Below are positions 45,982-57,754 of a DNA stretch of 64,000 bases, in pieces (the first letter of the stretch is position 1; every line of letters starts with the position of its first letter). The stretch lies in the NCBI RefSeq assembly GCF_027887165.1, contig NC_077229.1, positions 204,501,753 to 204,565,752 on the forward strand, given 5' to 3'. The notes under the pieces were generated by a model. That model was not told the DNA's origin and made no database searches. It saw only the letters and a list, made by a program, of their open reading frames with translations. The translations under genes and the position numbers were made by a program. Origin of the DNA: Monodelphis domestica. Its lineage: Eukaryota; Chordata; Mammalia; Didelphimorphia; Didelphidae.

Positions 45982-46849
45982 TGTGGTAGAGACTTGAAGA
46001 GAGAGAGGTTTTGCAGGACAAGCCAAGATGCAAGAACCAAGGCTGGGGACCTGGCTGTCAATCAAGAAGAGGGTTCCAAGTGGATGTTCCCAGGAGTTGG
46101 CAGTTGAGGCTGGCTGAGGACCCTTGGAGGACTGTGTTGTTTTTGGGCTCTGATCAAATGAGGAACTGATTCTGTGTTGGGCTCTGGGTGTTGAAGCTGG
46201 CCAGGGGGAAGAAACTAAACTGATATTATTTAGTTTCTGTCCCAGGCTGAAGGACCCTTGAGGGGGGTTTCTGAAATTGGTGACTTTGTGAAGAAGAAGA
46301 AAGATTTTAATTGTCCTCCATCCATCTTTCTAACTGTCTCTCTGTCATAGTTTTTAACTGGACTGATTTCCCAATCCCTCGGATTCTTATTATAGTTTAG
46401 GGAAACCCTCATCCCTCTTTCCTCAGTTTATCATCCTGTTATCCCAATAAACCCCTTACCTGAGAAAAGAAAAGAAGAAGTTTTTTTTTTTTTTCATAAA
46501 TATCTTAGTTCATTCAGTGGGGAGGGAAGAAGTCAAAGGCTTCAAGAAGAAACTGGGAGGGAGAGGTTTGGAGAAGGGAGGGAGTGAAGGGAGGATGAGG
46601 TTAGGAAATAGATGGATCTATCAGCCATAAGTAGGGATCAGTAGGCAAACCCCAGAGCAATCCCCTGTAGCATTTCTCTCTATCTTTGTATCAGCATCTC
46701 TCAATGTCTCTCAAAGTACTTCTATCTCTATTGCAAATAGGCAAGTGTGTCCCCATACTTAGTAGCAGCTCTCTCTAGTCTCAAGCCAGAGTATAGTCAG
46801 TTACAAGTAACCAGAAATAGTGTCACACAGTTTAACACTTTCTATTTCA
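45982..46849 (+). mobile_element. Probable solo LTR in the L1
   Basis: Interrupts L1 ORF2 between gctgcactc and ttctttgtggtggc, where the uninterrupted L1 at 17420 reads on. It begins tgtggtagagac and ends ctatttca. An aataaacccctt near 46448 fits a poly-A signal, followed by an A/G run and T tract at 46465-46492. The 4-bp flanks actc and gttc differ; each is one change from gctc in the intact L1. It is a different family from the CT-tract LTRs. Confidence 0.7.
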
Positions 46850-47121
46850 GTTCTTTGTGGTGGCAAAAAATTGGAAAATGAGGGGATGCCCTTCAATTGG
46901 AGAATGGCTGAACAAATTGTGGTATATGTTGGTGATGGAATACTATTGGGCTCCTTTGAGTGGAGTAATTCCATGGGAACTGGAACAACCTCCAGGAATT
47001 GATGCAGAGTGATAGAAGCACAACTAAGAGAACATTGTACACAGAGACTGGTACACTGTGGTGCAATCGAATGTAATGGACTTCTCCATTAGTAGCAATG
47101 CAATCAATGATCCAGGACAAT

Positions 47122-47802
47122 TGTGAATTTCAAAACTATTCCACCCTAATCAGACCATTCTTTAGAAGATCTGATTTAGCTATTTCCTGATCAATAACAA
47201 TAGAGATACTTGGAATAACAGAATCAGGTCTTGGAAACCCACATTCTCCACCCTACTCAGTGGAACAAGATTAGGAAGGGCCTCATCAAACTCAAGATTT
47301 AATAATTTGAGAAAAATGGCCTTCAACAGACATGTGCAAAAAAAAGGACAGATCTCTGGGCGGTCTTAAGTCAAGCTTGAGCCACCATTGGCATATGTGA
47401 GACACAGGAAGTGAGGTAGAGAACAGCCTCGGGAGTTCTCGGGACTTCCTAGGAGGAGGGCTAGAGTTTAGTTCGATCCTGGAGCTTGAGCTTGGAGGAG
47501 TCCCGCAGACAGCTTTCCTTCAGACCGGTCACATGAGTGATAAGGACTGACCCTTTTCCCTGCCTTGGCTCTCCAAGGCCTTAATGCCTGCTTTGGCTCA
47601 GCCTAAGCCAGAGTGGTTCTGAGTTAAATTCCTTTCCTTCTCTCCCTATCTCTCTCCCTCTAATATTTTCTTCCTCCTGTTGTAATTAAATCACCATAAA
47701 AATTTGTCAGCTGACTTGGGTATTTTATTATTTGGGATTTCCCTTGATGACCATTTAAATTTAGATTTTTTTCAGTCTCAACCATAATTTTCACCCTTTA
47801 CA
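47122..47802 (+). mobile_element. Solo LTR (CT-tract family), TSD CAAT
   Basis: Begins tgtgaatttcaaaac and ends accctttaca, with exact TSD caat at 47118-47121 and 47803-47806, inside the L1 3' UTR. It matches 1-634 closely from 47316 onward. The CT tract is short and interrupted (about 47636-47660), followed by tgtaattaaatcacc and gatgaccatttaa blocks. 681 bp. Confidence 0.93.
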
Positions 47803-48299
47803 CAATCCAGAGGGACTTATGAGTTAGAACACTATCCACATTCAGAGGAAAAACTGTGGGCATAGAAACACAGAAGAAAAACAACTGCTCTAATAAATGG
47901 ATTGAGTGGATATGGCTGGGGAGGTAGACTCTAAATGAACATCTTAGTGCAAAGATCAACAACATGGAAATAGGTTCTGATTAAGGACACAAGTAATACC
48001 TAATGAAATTGCACGTTGACTGTGGGAAAGTTGGGTGAAGGGGAGGGAGGGAAATAATGTGATTATTGTAACCAAGAAATAATGTTCTAAATTGACTAAA
48101 TAAATTAACTCAAAAAAAATACAAGGAAATATGTACATAGAATAATTCAAATAAAAGTCAGCTTAATATATACATAATATATATTTACATACATTTATGA
48201 TATCTGTATAAAAATGTATAATGGATATGGAAAAGGATCAGACCATGATTTGTAATATTCCAAATAATTAGAATTTAACTTCATTACTGTCTGTGGCCT

Positions 48300-48565
48300 A
48301 TTGAGATAGAGTGGTTAGAGTGCTAAAGGAGGCATTAGGGAGACCCAAGACACAAGTCTGAATCCAGTCTCAGACACTTTCTAGTTATGACCCTGGGCAA
48401 GTCACTTAACCTATCTGCCTCAGTTTTCTCCTTTATAAAATATGAATAATAGCGGGTTGTTGTAAAGACCAAATGAGATAATGTATGGAAAGCTTTGCAA
48501 ATATTATATGGAATATGTATCACAAATATGAAATATTACATAAATGCTAACTTATTACCATCACA
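48300..48565 (+). mobile_element. MIR/THER1-like CORE-SINE
   Basis: gtggttagagtgctaaagg, ccagtctcagacactttct, gggcaagtcacttaaccta, aagaccaaatgagataatg and taaatgctaacttattacc. Confidence 0.85.
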
Positions 48566-48829
48566 TCATAATACAGAGTGGAAATCTCCCTTTCATAGAT
48601 CTACAGATGACAGAATGCTGGTTTATGACTAAACACACACCAAACCCAGAAGTCCAAAATAGAACAGTCAGTTGCTATGGTAGAAGACAAACAACAACTG
48701 CATAAACAGGAAGGGAAAGCTATGCCCATCCCAAAAGGGCAGAGACATGCTGGAACAAAGAAAACATGGGCATATAGGTATGTGGCAGAGGATAAGCTGC
48801 TATGGTTCAGGAGTCTATAGGCAAATCAA

Positions 48830-48990
48830 TTTACCTTTAAAAACCTTTCAAAAAATAACTAAAACATCTATGTTCTTTGACCCAGTTATCCCACTATTTG
48901 TCATATCCCAAGGGAAGTCAGTGTACATTTTTGAAAATATTAATAGCAACACTTGTGGAAGTAATAAACAGAAAACTAAGTGAAACTAAT
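48830..48990 (+). mobile_element. Old L1 ORF2 C-terminal fragment
   Basis: A 78-codon frame (48747-48983) contains FFDPVIPLFVIS and VYIFENINSNT, matching the region after the zinc knuckle in L1 ORF2 (FDPAI..LGLYP and IFI.AL in the younger copies here). Confidence 0.6.
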
Positions 48991-49254
48991 TGTTGAGATG
49001 AGAAACTTTCCTCCCTGCTACCACTTCACATAGTCACATACTTAGCTGCTTTTCCATCTCTCTATGTTGTCCTCTGTTTTTTTTTTTACCCTTGCCTTAA
49101 AGACCCCACAACTGTACAGGTTATTTTTATTTTACTTTTTAAAGTTTTATTGGTGCCTTTAATTTTAACTATCTTCTCCATTTTTTAATCTAGCCTCCTT
49201 GCTTCCTTTGCCCAGGAAATCTATCCTTATAACAAAGATTAAAAACAAGCAAAC

Positions 49255-49440
49255 AGGAGAAGCTAGGTGTTTTGGTAGAGATGGCAAGTCCTGGGTTCAA
49301 ATGTGGCCTCAGACACTTTCTAGATGTCTGATCCTGGGCAAGTCACTTAATCTTCATTGCCTAGCCTTTATCATTCTTCCACCTTGGAACCAATACACCA
49401 TATTGATTTAAAGATGGAAGGTAAGGGTTTAAAAAAGGAT
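49255..49440 (+). mobile_element. tRNA-derived SINE, divergent 5' end
   Basis: gaagctaggtgttttggtag, gtcctgggttcaaatgtggc, cctgggcaagtcacttaat, A-rich end. Confidence 0.85.
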
Positions 49441-50043
49441 TTTTTTTAAATAAATTTTTTTATTCATTTTCTTTCATGATATAATATTGTTCAACAAACT
49501 TCTATTGAATTTTTATTATTTTACTTCTATTACTATTGTTTTATTTGCTCTAGCTAGCTTTCTCTTAGAATTTTTGTTTTTAGGCCTTTTTCTTATATTC
49601 CTGGCAGCTCATCTTTTACTTCCCTCATTCTTGGCCCAGCTGCCCTCCACTGCTAGGAGATTGATTTTCTTTTCTTCAGCATAGACCCTAGAGGTAAAGC
49701 ATCCTCCAATCTCCTTGAATTGGAGAGTGTGGGAGCCTAGAGCTGAGTCCTTTCCTAGAGTAAATTCCATGGAGATTTAACTGACCCTAGATTAGTTTCT
49801 AGTAGTTTTTCAGTTACAGAAGCCACATCTCCTCTGACCAGCTCAGTGTCTTCTTCCACACTCTCCACACATACACTTTAAAATTATGGGTGGATTTAAT
49901 TGGATTCTCTTTCCTCTCCATGACTGGACTGAATTAATGATGTTTTCAGTTCTTGTGGAATGGGATAGTGCCAAGTGCACTACATCACTGCCATGGTGGC
50001 AATGACAGGAGACCCCATGACCAGACCCAGAAATACAAGTCTA
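49441..50043. other. No gene recognised
   Basis: 49480-49690 has a hydrophobic 65-codon frame (49487-49684) in T-rich DNA, likely chance. The remainder is unassigned. Confidence 0.4.
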
Positions 50044-50222
50044 TAGAGGGCAGCTGGGTGGCTCAGTGGATTGAGAGCCAGGCCTAGATATGGGAGGTCC
50101 TGGGTTCAAATTTTACCTCAATACTTCCCAGCTGTGTGATCCTGGGCAACTCACTTACCTAACCCCCATTGCCTAGCTCTTACCACTCTTCTGCCTTGGA
50201 GCCAAAACACAGTATTTAAATG
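50044..50222 (+). mobile_element. tRNA-derived SINE
   Basis: agggcagctgggtggctcag start, cctgggcaactcacttacc, cttggagccaaaacacag; 3' end shortened. Confidence 0.9.
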
Positions 50223-51957
50223 ATTTTAAACTTTAAATGATTAATGTTATTTCATTAGGTTTTCCCCTTGTGTTTTGTTCCAATCCACTTCTCTTGGGTA
50301 GTCAGCTTTAATTATTCTAGGTTAGGCACATACTTATCTCTTAGGAGGTTGTTAGTTGGGAAAGTAGGCATAAAACAATTGTATTCTCTTCCTAGCTCTA
50401 CTTCTGACTCTCTACACTTCACCAATATGATTCAGCTGCATTCTCACCTTGGAACTTCCCTCAGTACCCTTCTCACCCAGAAACCTCTTCTCAGGGGCGC
50501 CTTTTAATCCAGAAACTGCCCTCCTTTCCTGGGGCCCTCTCACTCTAGAGCACCTAACCTGCCAGTCTGGCTCCCTTCTCTCATGGTATGTTCCTTCTAG
50601 GACTCTTCATTTTGGGGACAGGCATATGCCAATTAGACTTCATTCTCCTCTTAGTCTAACTTCTAACTTGGACACAATGCTTCAGTCTGGGGACCTCCTT
50701 TATTTCTTTGACTTTTATATATCATATTCCCCCATTACAACACAAGCAACTTGAGGGAAGGCCTTCTTTCTTGTAGTTTATATTTGTATCTACTATACTT
50801 AGCTCTGTGCCAGGCACAGGGGGGTGCTTAACAATGGCTAATTATTAGCTTGGCTACTCCTACCTACAAAATGCCTATCATGTGATTCACTAAACAAATT
50901 ATTTTAGTAGAGAAGTCATGTAAATTTGTTGATGAACAATCATGCAATGCTATTGCTTTCAGGAAAACCTCTATCTCCACTACTCCAGCAATCCAGTATT
51001 TCTTATCTGGTCTGTGAGTCTATATTCCTTACTTGGAATCTGCCTCCAGTTTTGTTCTTAGGAATGTACCTTGTTTCTGTGATGCTGAATGGACAATGAA
51101 TACTCATGGGGTACTCCATTGGACTTTTTTCATTGGGAGAAGTGAGAAGGGATCAGAGGTCTAGCCTGGGTTAATCAGGTCTCTTGAGGGGACAAGTTGG
51201 TATTACTTTGGGGGTTAAACCCACCTAATTGTATCTGAGTAGTTGATTCTGAGGTTCCCTCTTCTCCATTTCCAAAGAACAACATCGAAAGAAGACTGAG
51301 ATACCAATAACATGTGGGTCCTTGGGTTGTCATTGTCATTTGGGGAGGGTGGGAAATGTTTTGCATAGTTACCTAACTTCATAATTTATAAAAACAACAC
51401 ACAATATTTTGAGGCAAGCAAATACATGAAGTCTCTGCACACTTGTTTGGGTAGTCTTAGAAAAGGAGAAGAAGAAGGTGACCAAGGATGGAAAGGCAAG
51501 CAGAATGGGCTACTTTGTGGGGTTTATGGTTTCAGAGGCAATGAGCTATCAGTTGTCAAGCTAGCAGAGACTAGGAACTACTCAGTGACTCTCAGCAAAA
51601 GTATGTTATATATAAATCTTCCTATCAGTTGATAATATACTTTTCTCTGTTTCTGTCAGAAAAAGAATTTATCAATTTTGTTTTCCAAAATCAATAGGCA
51701 TTTCACTTTCTAGTTACTTTCTAACCTTAACTCTCTACTGTTAGCTTTTGAAATAAATGTATTCATATTTCCAAAAAAAGATATACTTAAAATTTGGATA
51801 TATTGTCATCTTGTAGTAATAGTGTGCTAGAACTAGGCAATCCAACAATGTCCTAAATTCCAGAATTTTGTGAGGCATGTATTTTTCTTTGTATGAAAGT
51901 TATCTTCTTGGCATGGAAGTGATCTAGATTCTTTTTTTTTTATGCTTATCTTCTGTT
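50223..51957. other. Mostly unassigned; L2 tail at 50745-50850
   Basis: cttgagggaaggccttcttt, ctctgtgccaggcaca and gtgcttaacaatggct form an L2 3' end. 50400-50700 is C/T-rich with loosely repeated ctggggccctctcactctag-like blocks but no known family. No coding signal seen in the rest. Confidence 0.4.
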
Positions 51958-52385
51958 TTAGAATTACTACAAATACAGAATCAGGAAAACATTGTACACA
52001 GTAACAGAAATTTGCAGAATGATCAACTGTGAAAGACTTAGCTATTCTCAGAATTACAATGATCCAGGACAAATCTGAAGGACTTATGACAAAGAATGCT
52101 ATCACATGCAGAGAAAGAACTGTTGGAATGAGAATGCAGATGAAAGCATATGGTTTTTCAATTGCTTATTTGGGCTTATGTTTTGGGATGTTGGTTTTAT
52201 AAGATTACTCACAAAAATAAACAATATAGAAATATGTTTTGTGTGATTATCCATGTATAATGCAGATCAAATTGCCTGCCAACATTGGGAGGGGGAAGAG
52301 AAGGGAGGGAGGGAGATAAGTTTGGTCATATAACTTAGGAAAATTGGAGTGGAAATTTGTTATTACATGTAATTAATTTTTTAAA
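51958..52385 (+). mobile_element. Older L1 3' UTR
   Basis: ggaaaacattgtacacagta, agatgatcaactgtgaaag-like block, acaatgatccaggacaa, gagaaagaactgttggaat, gggagggagggagataagtt, ttacatgtaattaatttttt. Confidence 0.75.
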
Positions 52386-52386
52386 A

Positions 52387-52544
52387 TGCTACAAATATTG
52401 GTTCCAAAGAAGAGCACAAAGGCTAGGCAATGGGCATTAAGTGACTTGTCCAGGCCATACAGCTAGGAAGCATCTGAGGCCTGATTTGAACCCAGATCCT
52501 CTAGACTCCAGACAGCTCTATTCACTAAGCCACCTAACTGCCCC
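52387..52544 (-). mobile_element. tRNA-derived SINE
   Basis: Reverse: tattggttccaaagaagag, taagtgacttgtccagg, aagccacctaactgccc. The L1 complex was inserted just beyond its 5' end. Confidence 0.9.
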
Positions 52545-52559
52545 TGACCCTACATTCTT

Positions 52560-52722
52560 TTTTTTTTAATTCATTATTATTTTTTTACTTTTAAACATTA
52601 TTTTATTTGGTCATTTTCAAACATCATTCATTGGAAAAAAAGATCATTTTCTTCCCCCCCCCCTCTCCCGCCACCCCTCCTATAGCTGACGTGCGATTCC
52701 ACTGGGTATCACATATGTCCTT
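52560..52722 (-). mobile_element. Extra L1 3'-end fragment between TSD copies
   Basis: Reverse L1 3' terminus: T-rich tail, aaacattattttatttggtc, a C-run and tccactgggtatcacatatg. It is flanked by tgaccctacattctt on both sides (52545-52559 and 52723-52737), then the larger L1 begins. Confidence 0.88.
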
Positions 52723-53090
52723 TGACCCTACATTCTTTTTTTCTTTAAACATTATTTTATTTGGTTATTTCGAAACATTATTCATTGGAGACAAAGATCA
52801 TTTTTTTTCTTCCCCCCCTCCCCAAGTATCCCCTAGCCGATGCACGATTCCACTGGGTATGTCACATGTGTTCTTGATTCGAACCCATTTCCATGTTGTT
52901 GGTATTTGCATTAGAGTGTTCATTTAGAGTCTCTCCTCAGACATGTCCCCTCAACCCCTGTAGTTAAGCAGTTGCTTTTCTTCTGTGTTTTTACTCCCAC
53001 AGTATGTCCTCTGCTTGTGGATAGTGTTTTTTCTCCTAGATCCCTGAAGATTGTTCAGGGACATTGCATTGACACTAATGGAGAAGTCCA

Positions 53091-55380
53091 TTACGTTTGA
53101 TTGTACCACAGTGTATCAGTCTCTGTGTACAATGTTTTCCTGGTTCTTCTCCTTTCCCTCTGCATCACTTCCTGGAGGTTGTTCCAGTCTCCATGGAATT
53201 CCTCCACTTTATTATTCCTTTCAGTATAATAGTATTCCATCACCAACATATACCACAATTTGTTCAGCCATTCTCCAATTGAAGGGCATCCCCTAATTTT
53301 CCAATTTTTGGCCACCATAAGGAGCACAGCTATGAATATTCTTGTACAAGTCTTTTTTCCTTATTATCTCTTTGGGGTACAAACCCAGCAGTGCTATGGC
53401 TGGATCAAAGGGTAGACATTCTTTTATTGCCCTTTGGGCATAGTTCCAAATTGCCCTCCAGAATGGTTGGATCAATTCACAACCCCACCAGGAATGAATT
53501 AGTGTTCCTACTCTGCCACATCCCCTCCAGCATTCATTACTTTCCATAGCTGTCATGTTGAACAATCTGCTAGGTGTGAGGTGATACCTCAAAGTTGTTT
53601 TGATTTGCATCTCTCTGATTACAAGAGATTTAGTACACTTTTTCATGTGCTTATTAATAGTTTTGATTTCTTTATCTGAGACCTTCCTATTCATGTCGCT
53701 TGCCCATTTATCAATTGGAGAATGGCTTGATTTTTTGTACAATTGATTTAGCTCTTTGTAAATTTGAGTAATTAAACCTTTGTCAGAGGTTTTTATGAAG
53801 ATTGTTTCCCAATTTGTTGCTTCCCTTCTGATTTTAGTTACATTGGTTTTGTTTGTACAAAAGTTTTTTAATTTGATGTGGTCAAAATTATTTATTTTAC
53901 ATTTTGTGACTCTTTCTAAGCCTTGCTTGGTTTTAAAGTCTTTCCCTTCCCAAAGGTCTGACATGTATACTATTCTGTGTTCACCTAATTTACTTATAGT
54001 TTCCTTCTTTATGTTCAAGTCATTCACCCATTCTGAGTTTATCTTGGTGTAGAGTGTGAGGTGTTGATCTAAACCTAATCTCTCCCACACTGTCTTCCAT
54101 TTTTCCCAGCAGTTTTTGTCAAATAGTGGGTTTTTGTCTGAAAAGCGGGGATCTTTGGGTTTATCATATACTGTCTTGCTGAGGTCACTTGCCCCAAGTC
54201 TATTCCACTGATCCTCCTTTCTGTCTCTTAGCCAGTACCAAATTGTTTTGATGAATACTGCTTTATAATATAGTTTGAGATCTGGGACTGCAAGGTCCCC
54301 TTCTTTTGTATTTTTTTTTCATTATTTCCCTGGATATCCTTGATCCTTTGTTCTTCTAAATGAATTTTGTTATGGTTTTTTCTAAATCAGTAAAGAAATT
54401 TTTTGGAAGTTCAATGGGTATGGCACTAAATAGATAAATAAGTTTGGGTACGATGTTCATTTTTATTATATTGGCTCATCCTATCCATGAGCAGTTAATG
54501 TTTTTCCAATTACTCAACTCTAGTTTTAGTTGTGTGGAGAGTGTTTTGTAGTTGTGTTCATATAGTTCCTGTGTTTGTCTCGGGAGGTAGATTCCTAGGT
54601 ATTTTATTTTGTCTAAGGTGATTTTGAATGGGATTTCTCTTTCTAGTTCTTGCTGCTGAGCTGTGTTGGAGATATATAGAAAAGCTGATGATTTATGTGG
54701 GTTTATTTTGTATCCTGCAACTTTGCTAAAGTTGTTGATTATTTTGATTAGCTTTTTGGTTGAATCTCTAGGATTCTTTAAGTAGGCCATCATATCATCT
54801 GCAAAGAGCGATAACTTGGTCTCCTCCTTGCCTTCAATTTCTGTTTCTACTCTAATTGCTACTGCTAGTGTTTCTAGTACAATGTTAAATAATAGAGGTG
54901 ATAATGGGCATCCTTGTTTCACTCCTGATCTTATTGGGAATGCATCTAGTTCATCCCCATTGCAGATGATGTTAGCTGATGGTTTTAGATATATACTGTT
55001 TATTATTTTTAGGAACGACCCTTCTATTCCTATGCTTTCTAGTGTTTTTAATAGGAATGGGTATTATATTTTATCAAAGGCTTTTTCTGCGTCTATTGAA
55101 ATAATCATGTGATTTTTGTTGGTTTGCTTGTTGATATGGTCAATTATGTGGATGGTTTTCCTAATACTGAAACAGCCCTGCATCCCTGGTATAAATCCTA
55201 CTTGATTATGGTGAATGATCCTTCTGATCACTTGCTAGAGTCATTTTGCTAGTATCCTATTTAAGATTTTTGCATCTATATTCATTAGGGAGATTGGTCT
55301 ATAATATTTTTTCTCTGTTTTTGACCTGCCTGGTTTTGGAATCAGTACCATGTTTGTGTCATAAAAGGAGTTTGATATGT
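53091..55380 (-). pseudogene. L1 ORF2 remnant: reverse transcriptase and C-terminal domain
   Basis: ORF2 protein copies L1 RNA into DNA at a nicked target. Present: the RT entry block [21 protein letters not shown] (55241-55380), QGCPLSPLLFNI and the catalytic FADDMM (54786-54922), the NFSKVAGYKINPHKS block, then a C-terminal 265-codon open segment (53293-54090). That segment carries the zinc knuckle C-X3-C-X7-H-X4-C (CWRGCGRVG, H, C) and FDPAIALLGLYPKE. A last piece, EYYYTERNNKVEEFHGDWNN, lies at 53091-53300. The endonuclease and linker (roughly the first 450 or more residues) are absent; the frame before the RT block is the purine-rich inter-ORF sequence. Stops and frameshifts occur between 54090 and 54476 and between 54922 and 55241. 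Not functional. Confidence 0.92.
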
Positions 55381-55946
55381 TTCCTTTTTTAGTCCCTCCC
55401 TTTTTGTTCCCTCCCCCTTCCCCCTCTCTTTCCCTCCCCTTTTGTTTTCCCTCCCCCCCTTCCCCCCTTGGTTTTCCCTTCTCCTTTACCCCATTGGATA
55501 AGATAAAATTCAAGATCCCAATGGATCTGTATGCTCTTCCCTCTGAGTTGATTTCACTGAGAGTAAGGTTTAACTCTCTTCCTCTCCTTCTTATAGGAGA
55601 ATTCTTCCCCTCCCCTTCCCATGTGTATCTTTGTGTGAGAAAGATTATTCTATTTAGTTTTTTTCCTATTTCTTGGAGTATATCTTAGTACCATCAATGA
55701 TTCCCCCCTCCCTTTTTCTTCCTATCCCCCCCTTTCTCCATATCTTCTTGATGCCCCAAACTTTCCCTATGCATGATTCTTCTTACTACTCTAATGATGC
55801 ATACAATTTTTGAGGGTTACACATTGCATTTTCCCCACATATTAATATATATAAATTGATATAAATGTAGTCTTTATAGAAGAGAGTTTGAATAAAAGAA
55901 AAAGATAACATTTTTCTCCTTTTCCCTTTCCTTCATATTTACCTTT
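55376..55946 (-). other. L1 purine-rich inter-ORF region
   Basis: G/A-rich on the minus strand (C/T-rich on plus), no coding signal, similar in style to 3440-4080. Its proximal end is fused to the RT domain of ORF2, giving the chance 90-codon frame 55241-55513. Confidence 0.8.
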
Positions 55947-56951
55947 TCAAGTTTTCCTTATTCTTTGTGTTTGGATGTCGAACTTTCCACAGAGCTCTGG
56001 TCTTTTCTTTACAAATGTTTGGAAATCTTGTATTTTGTTGAATGCCCATACTTTCCCCTGGAAGTATATAGTCAGTTTTGATGGATAGCTGATTCTTGGT
56101 TGAAGACCCAGCTCTCTTGCTTTTCTGAATATCATGTTCCATGCCTTACAGTTGTTCAGAGTGGAAATTGCTAGGTCCTGTGTGACCCTGATTGGCATTC
56201 CTTTATATTTAAATTGTCTTTTTCTGGCTTCTTGTACGATTTTTTCTTTTGCTTGGAAGCTTTGGAATTTGGCAATTACATTCCTGGAAGTTGTCTTTTG
56301 GGGGTTTAGTGTAGAGGGTGTTCTGTGAACTCTTTCAATGCATATTTTGTCCCCCTTTTTTAGAATCTCTGGGCAGTTTTCTTTGATGATATCATGTATT
56401 ATGATATCAAGATTACTGTTTATCTCTGGTTTTTCAGGCAGACCAATGATTCTCAAGTTGTCTCTCCTTCCTCTGTTTTCCAGGTCTGTCACCTTGTCAG
56501 TGAGATATTTTATGTTGTCTTCTAATTCTTTAGTGTTTTGACTTTGCTTTATTAATTCTTGCTCATTTGCAAGATTATTGTCTTCCAGTTGCCTGACTCT
56601 GACCTTTAAAGACTGGTTTTCCTTTTCTGTTTGGTCTGACCTGTTTTTTGAGGCTTTGAGCTATTTCTGCATTTGCATATTTTGGTCTCTCAGATTGCTG
56701 AGTTCCTTTTGCATTGCTTCCCATTTTTCCTGACAGAAGGCTTCCATCTTTTTGATAATTTCTGATTTAAGTTCTTCAAGAGTTTGTGGAGAATTTCCAT
56801 TTCCTTTGGATGGTTTTGGAGCATTTGTTTATGTTTCCTCTTCTATCTCCTCTGTATTTTGTATTTTTGCTCCATAAAATGTGTCCAGAGTCCCCCCTTT
56901 CCTGCTTTTCTTGGTGTTTGGAGGCTTTTGCACTTCTGTACTGTTTGCCAT
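55947..56951 (-). pseudogene. L1 ORF1 (RNA-binding chaperone), broken by two stops
   Basis: ORF1 protein binds L1 RNA as a trimer and is needed for retrotransposition. Starting at the ATG at 56951-56949 (MANSTEVQKPPN) it is about 334 codons, a normal length. An N-terminal segment is followed by a coiled coil rich in leucine and charged residues (about 56770-56500, e.g. KWEAMQKELSNLRDQNMQMQ). Next come the RRM domain (NLRIIGLPEKPE, CIERVHR, 56490-56200) and the C-terminal domain (VTQDLAISTL, LGLQPRISYPSKL, 56200-55950). Two in-frame stops are seen, TAA near 56830 and TAG at 56661-56663; the rest reads through as 181 codons. Degradation is mild, so the copy is fairly young. Confidence 0.93.
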
Positions 56952-57754
56952 CTTTATCTGAGTGAGGAGGACTGGCTCTTAGTGTATCTGTCTGATGGTC
57001 TGAGGCTTTAGCCCCAGGCAAATTGACCATTCTCCACAGCTGCGCTGTCTTCCCGGGGAAGTCCAGGGTCTGCCCTCCCCTGCCTGCCAGCATTTCTGGT
57101 GTTACTGCTCTCAGTTCCCTACAGTTGCTTCTCCACTGCCTTACTTCCAAGCTCTGAGCCTGGCACAGCACTGTCCTCAAGGTACCTCAGTGCCTTTGCC
57201 AGCCCTGAGGTTTCTGTCCTTTCAGAAGACCCTGCACTCTAAGGGGGAAGGGGTCCTGGCCTCCCTGAGCTCTGAGAGCTCCTGATGGGATTAGGTTTAG
57301 CTGGGTTGGTCTGGATTTGCCCCAAAGCAAAAACCTCCTGTGAGACTCATATGGAACACCCCCCTCCCCGTATCTCTGTTTCCCTGCCATCTGTGTTGGA
57401 TGCCCCCAAGACTGGCTCAGGTTGCTTTCAAGGTGTGCCCTTCAGAACAGCCAGCCCTGAGGCCCTTTTGCCAGCTCTGATATTCCTGCTGCTGCTGTGG
57501 GCTCAGCGCTCTGGGTTGGGGGGGAAGGGTCCTGGGACCTTCCTTCTGCCTTCCCCTTAGACCCAAGTGATCTAGGATTCTGGCTTTTGGGGGGCCTACC
57601 TTTTGATCTGAGTCCAGGAGGAGGGTTCCCTGGCTCTTTCCTGTTGTTAAGTTTGAATTTCAGTCCCTTAGGAGTGTTCAGTTTGTGATCAGTAAGGAAT
57701 GGTTTCCAGAGGTCTGAACTTTTGCTGCCTCTAAGCCACCATCTTGACCAGAAC
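56952..57754 (-). promoter_or_regulatory. L1 5' UTR/promoter with YY1-like site
   Basis: GC-rich compared with the rest of the window. Its first bases on the minus strand read ctggtcaagatggtggctta; the aagatgg core (plus strand 57739-57745) matches the YY1 site known at the start of primate L1s, used there for accurate start-site choice. The two frames across it (57187-57390, 56776-57180) carry no known domain. Confidence 0.75.

Larger units (their letters stand above)
44591..48122 (+). mobile_element. 5'-truncated L1 with TSD, split by two LTRs
   Basis: Starts in the ORF2 RT domain after the FADD motif (acaaaataaacccacataag) and runs to the 3' end with A-tail at 48112-48120. The ORF2 remnant has many stops; identifiable parts include the zinc knuckle C-X3-C-X7-H-X4-C (45775-45830) and YPKEIIRKK near 45940. 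Pieces: 44591-45981, 46850-47121, 47803-48122. The flanks share aaggaaatat at 44581-44590 and 48123-48132, which fits a TSD. Confidence 0.9.
52738..57754 (-). mobile_element. Near-complete L1 with 5' UTR but lacking the ORF2 endonuclease region
   Basis: Minus-strand element about 5.0 kb long. Order from its 5' end: 5' UTR (57754-56952), ORF1 (56951-55947), purine-rich inter-ORF (55946-55376), ORF2 from the start of the RT domain onward (about 55380-53090), 3' UTR and A-tail (to 52738). TSD tgaccctacattctt is exact at 52723-52737 and 57756-57770, so both ends are original. A typical mammalian L1 is 6-7 kb; the shortfall matches loss of the endonuclease and linker. Confidence 0.92.

Noticed and set aside
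53293..54090. 265-codon open frame as a host gene
   Set aside because: It is the C-terminal part of L1 ORF2, with the zinc knuckle and matching copies at 16.4-17.7 and 44.6-46 kb in this window.
55241..55513. 90-codon fusion frame joining a basic tract to RT
   Set aside because: The basic N-terminal part is the purine-rich inter-ORF region; the frame exists only because of the L1 internal deletion.
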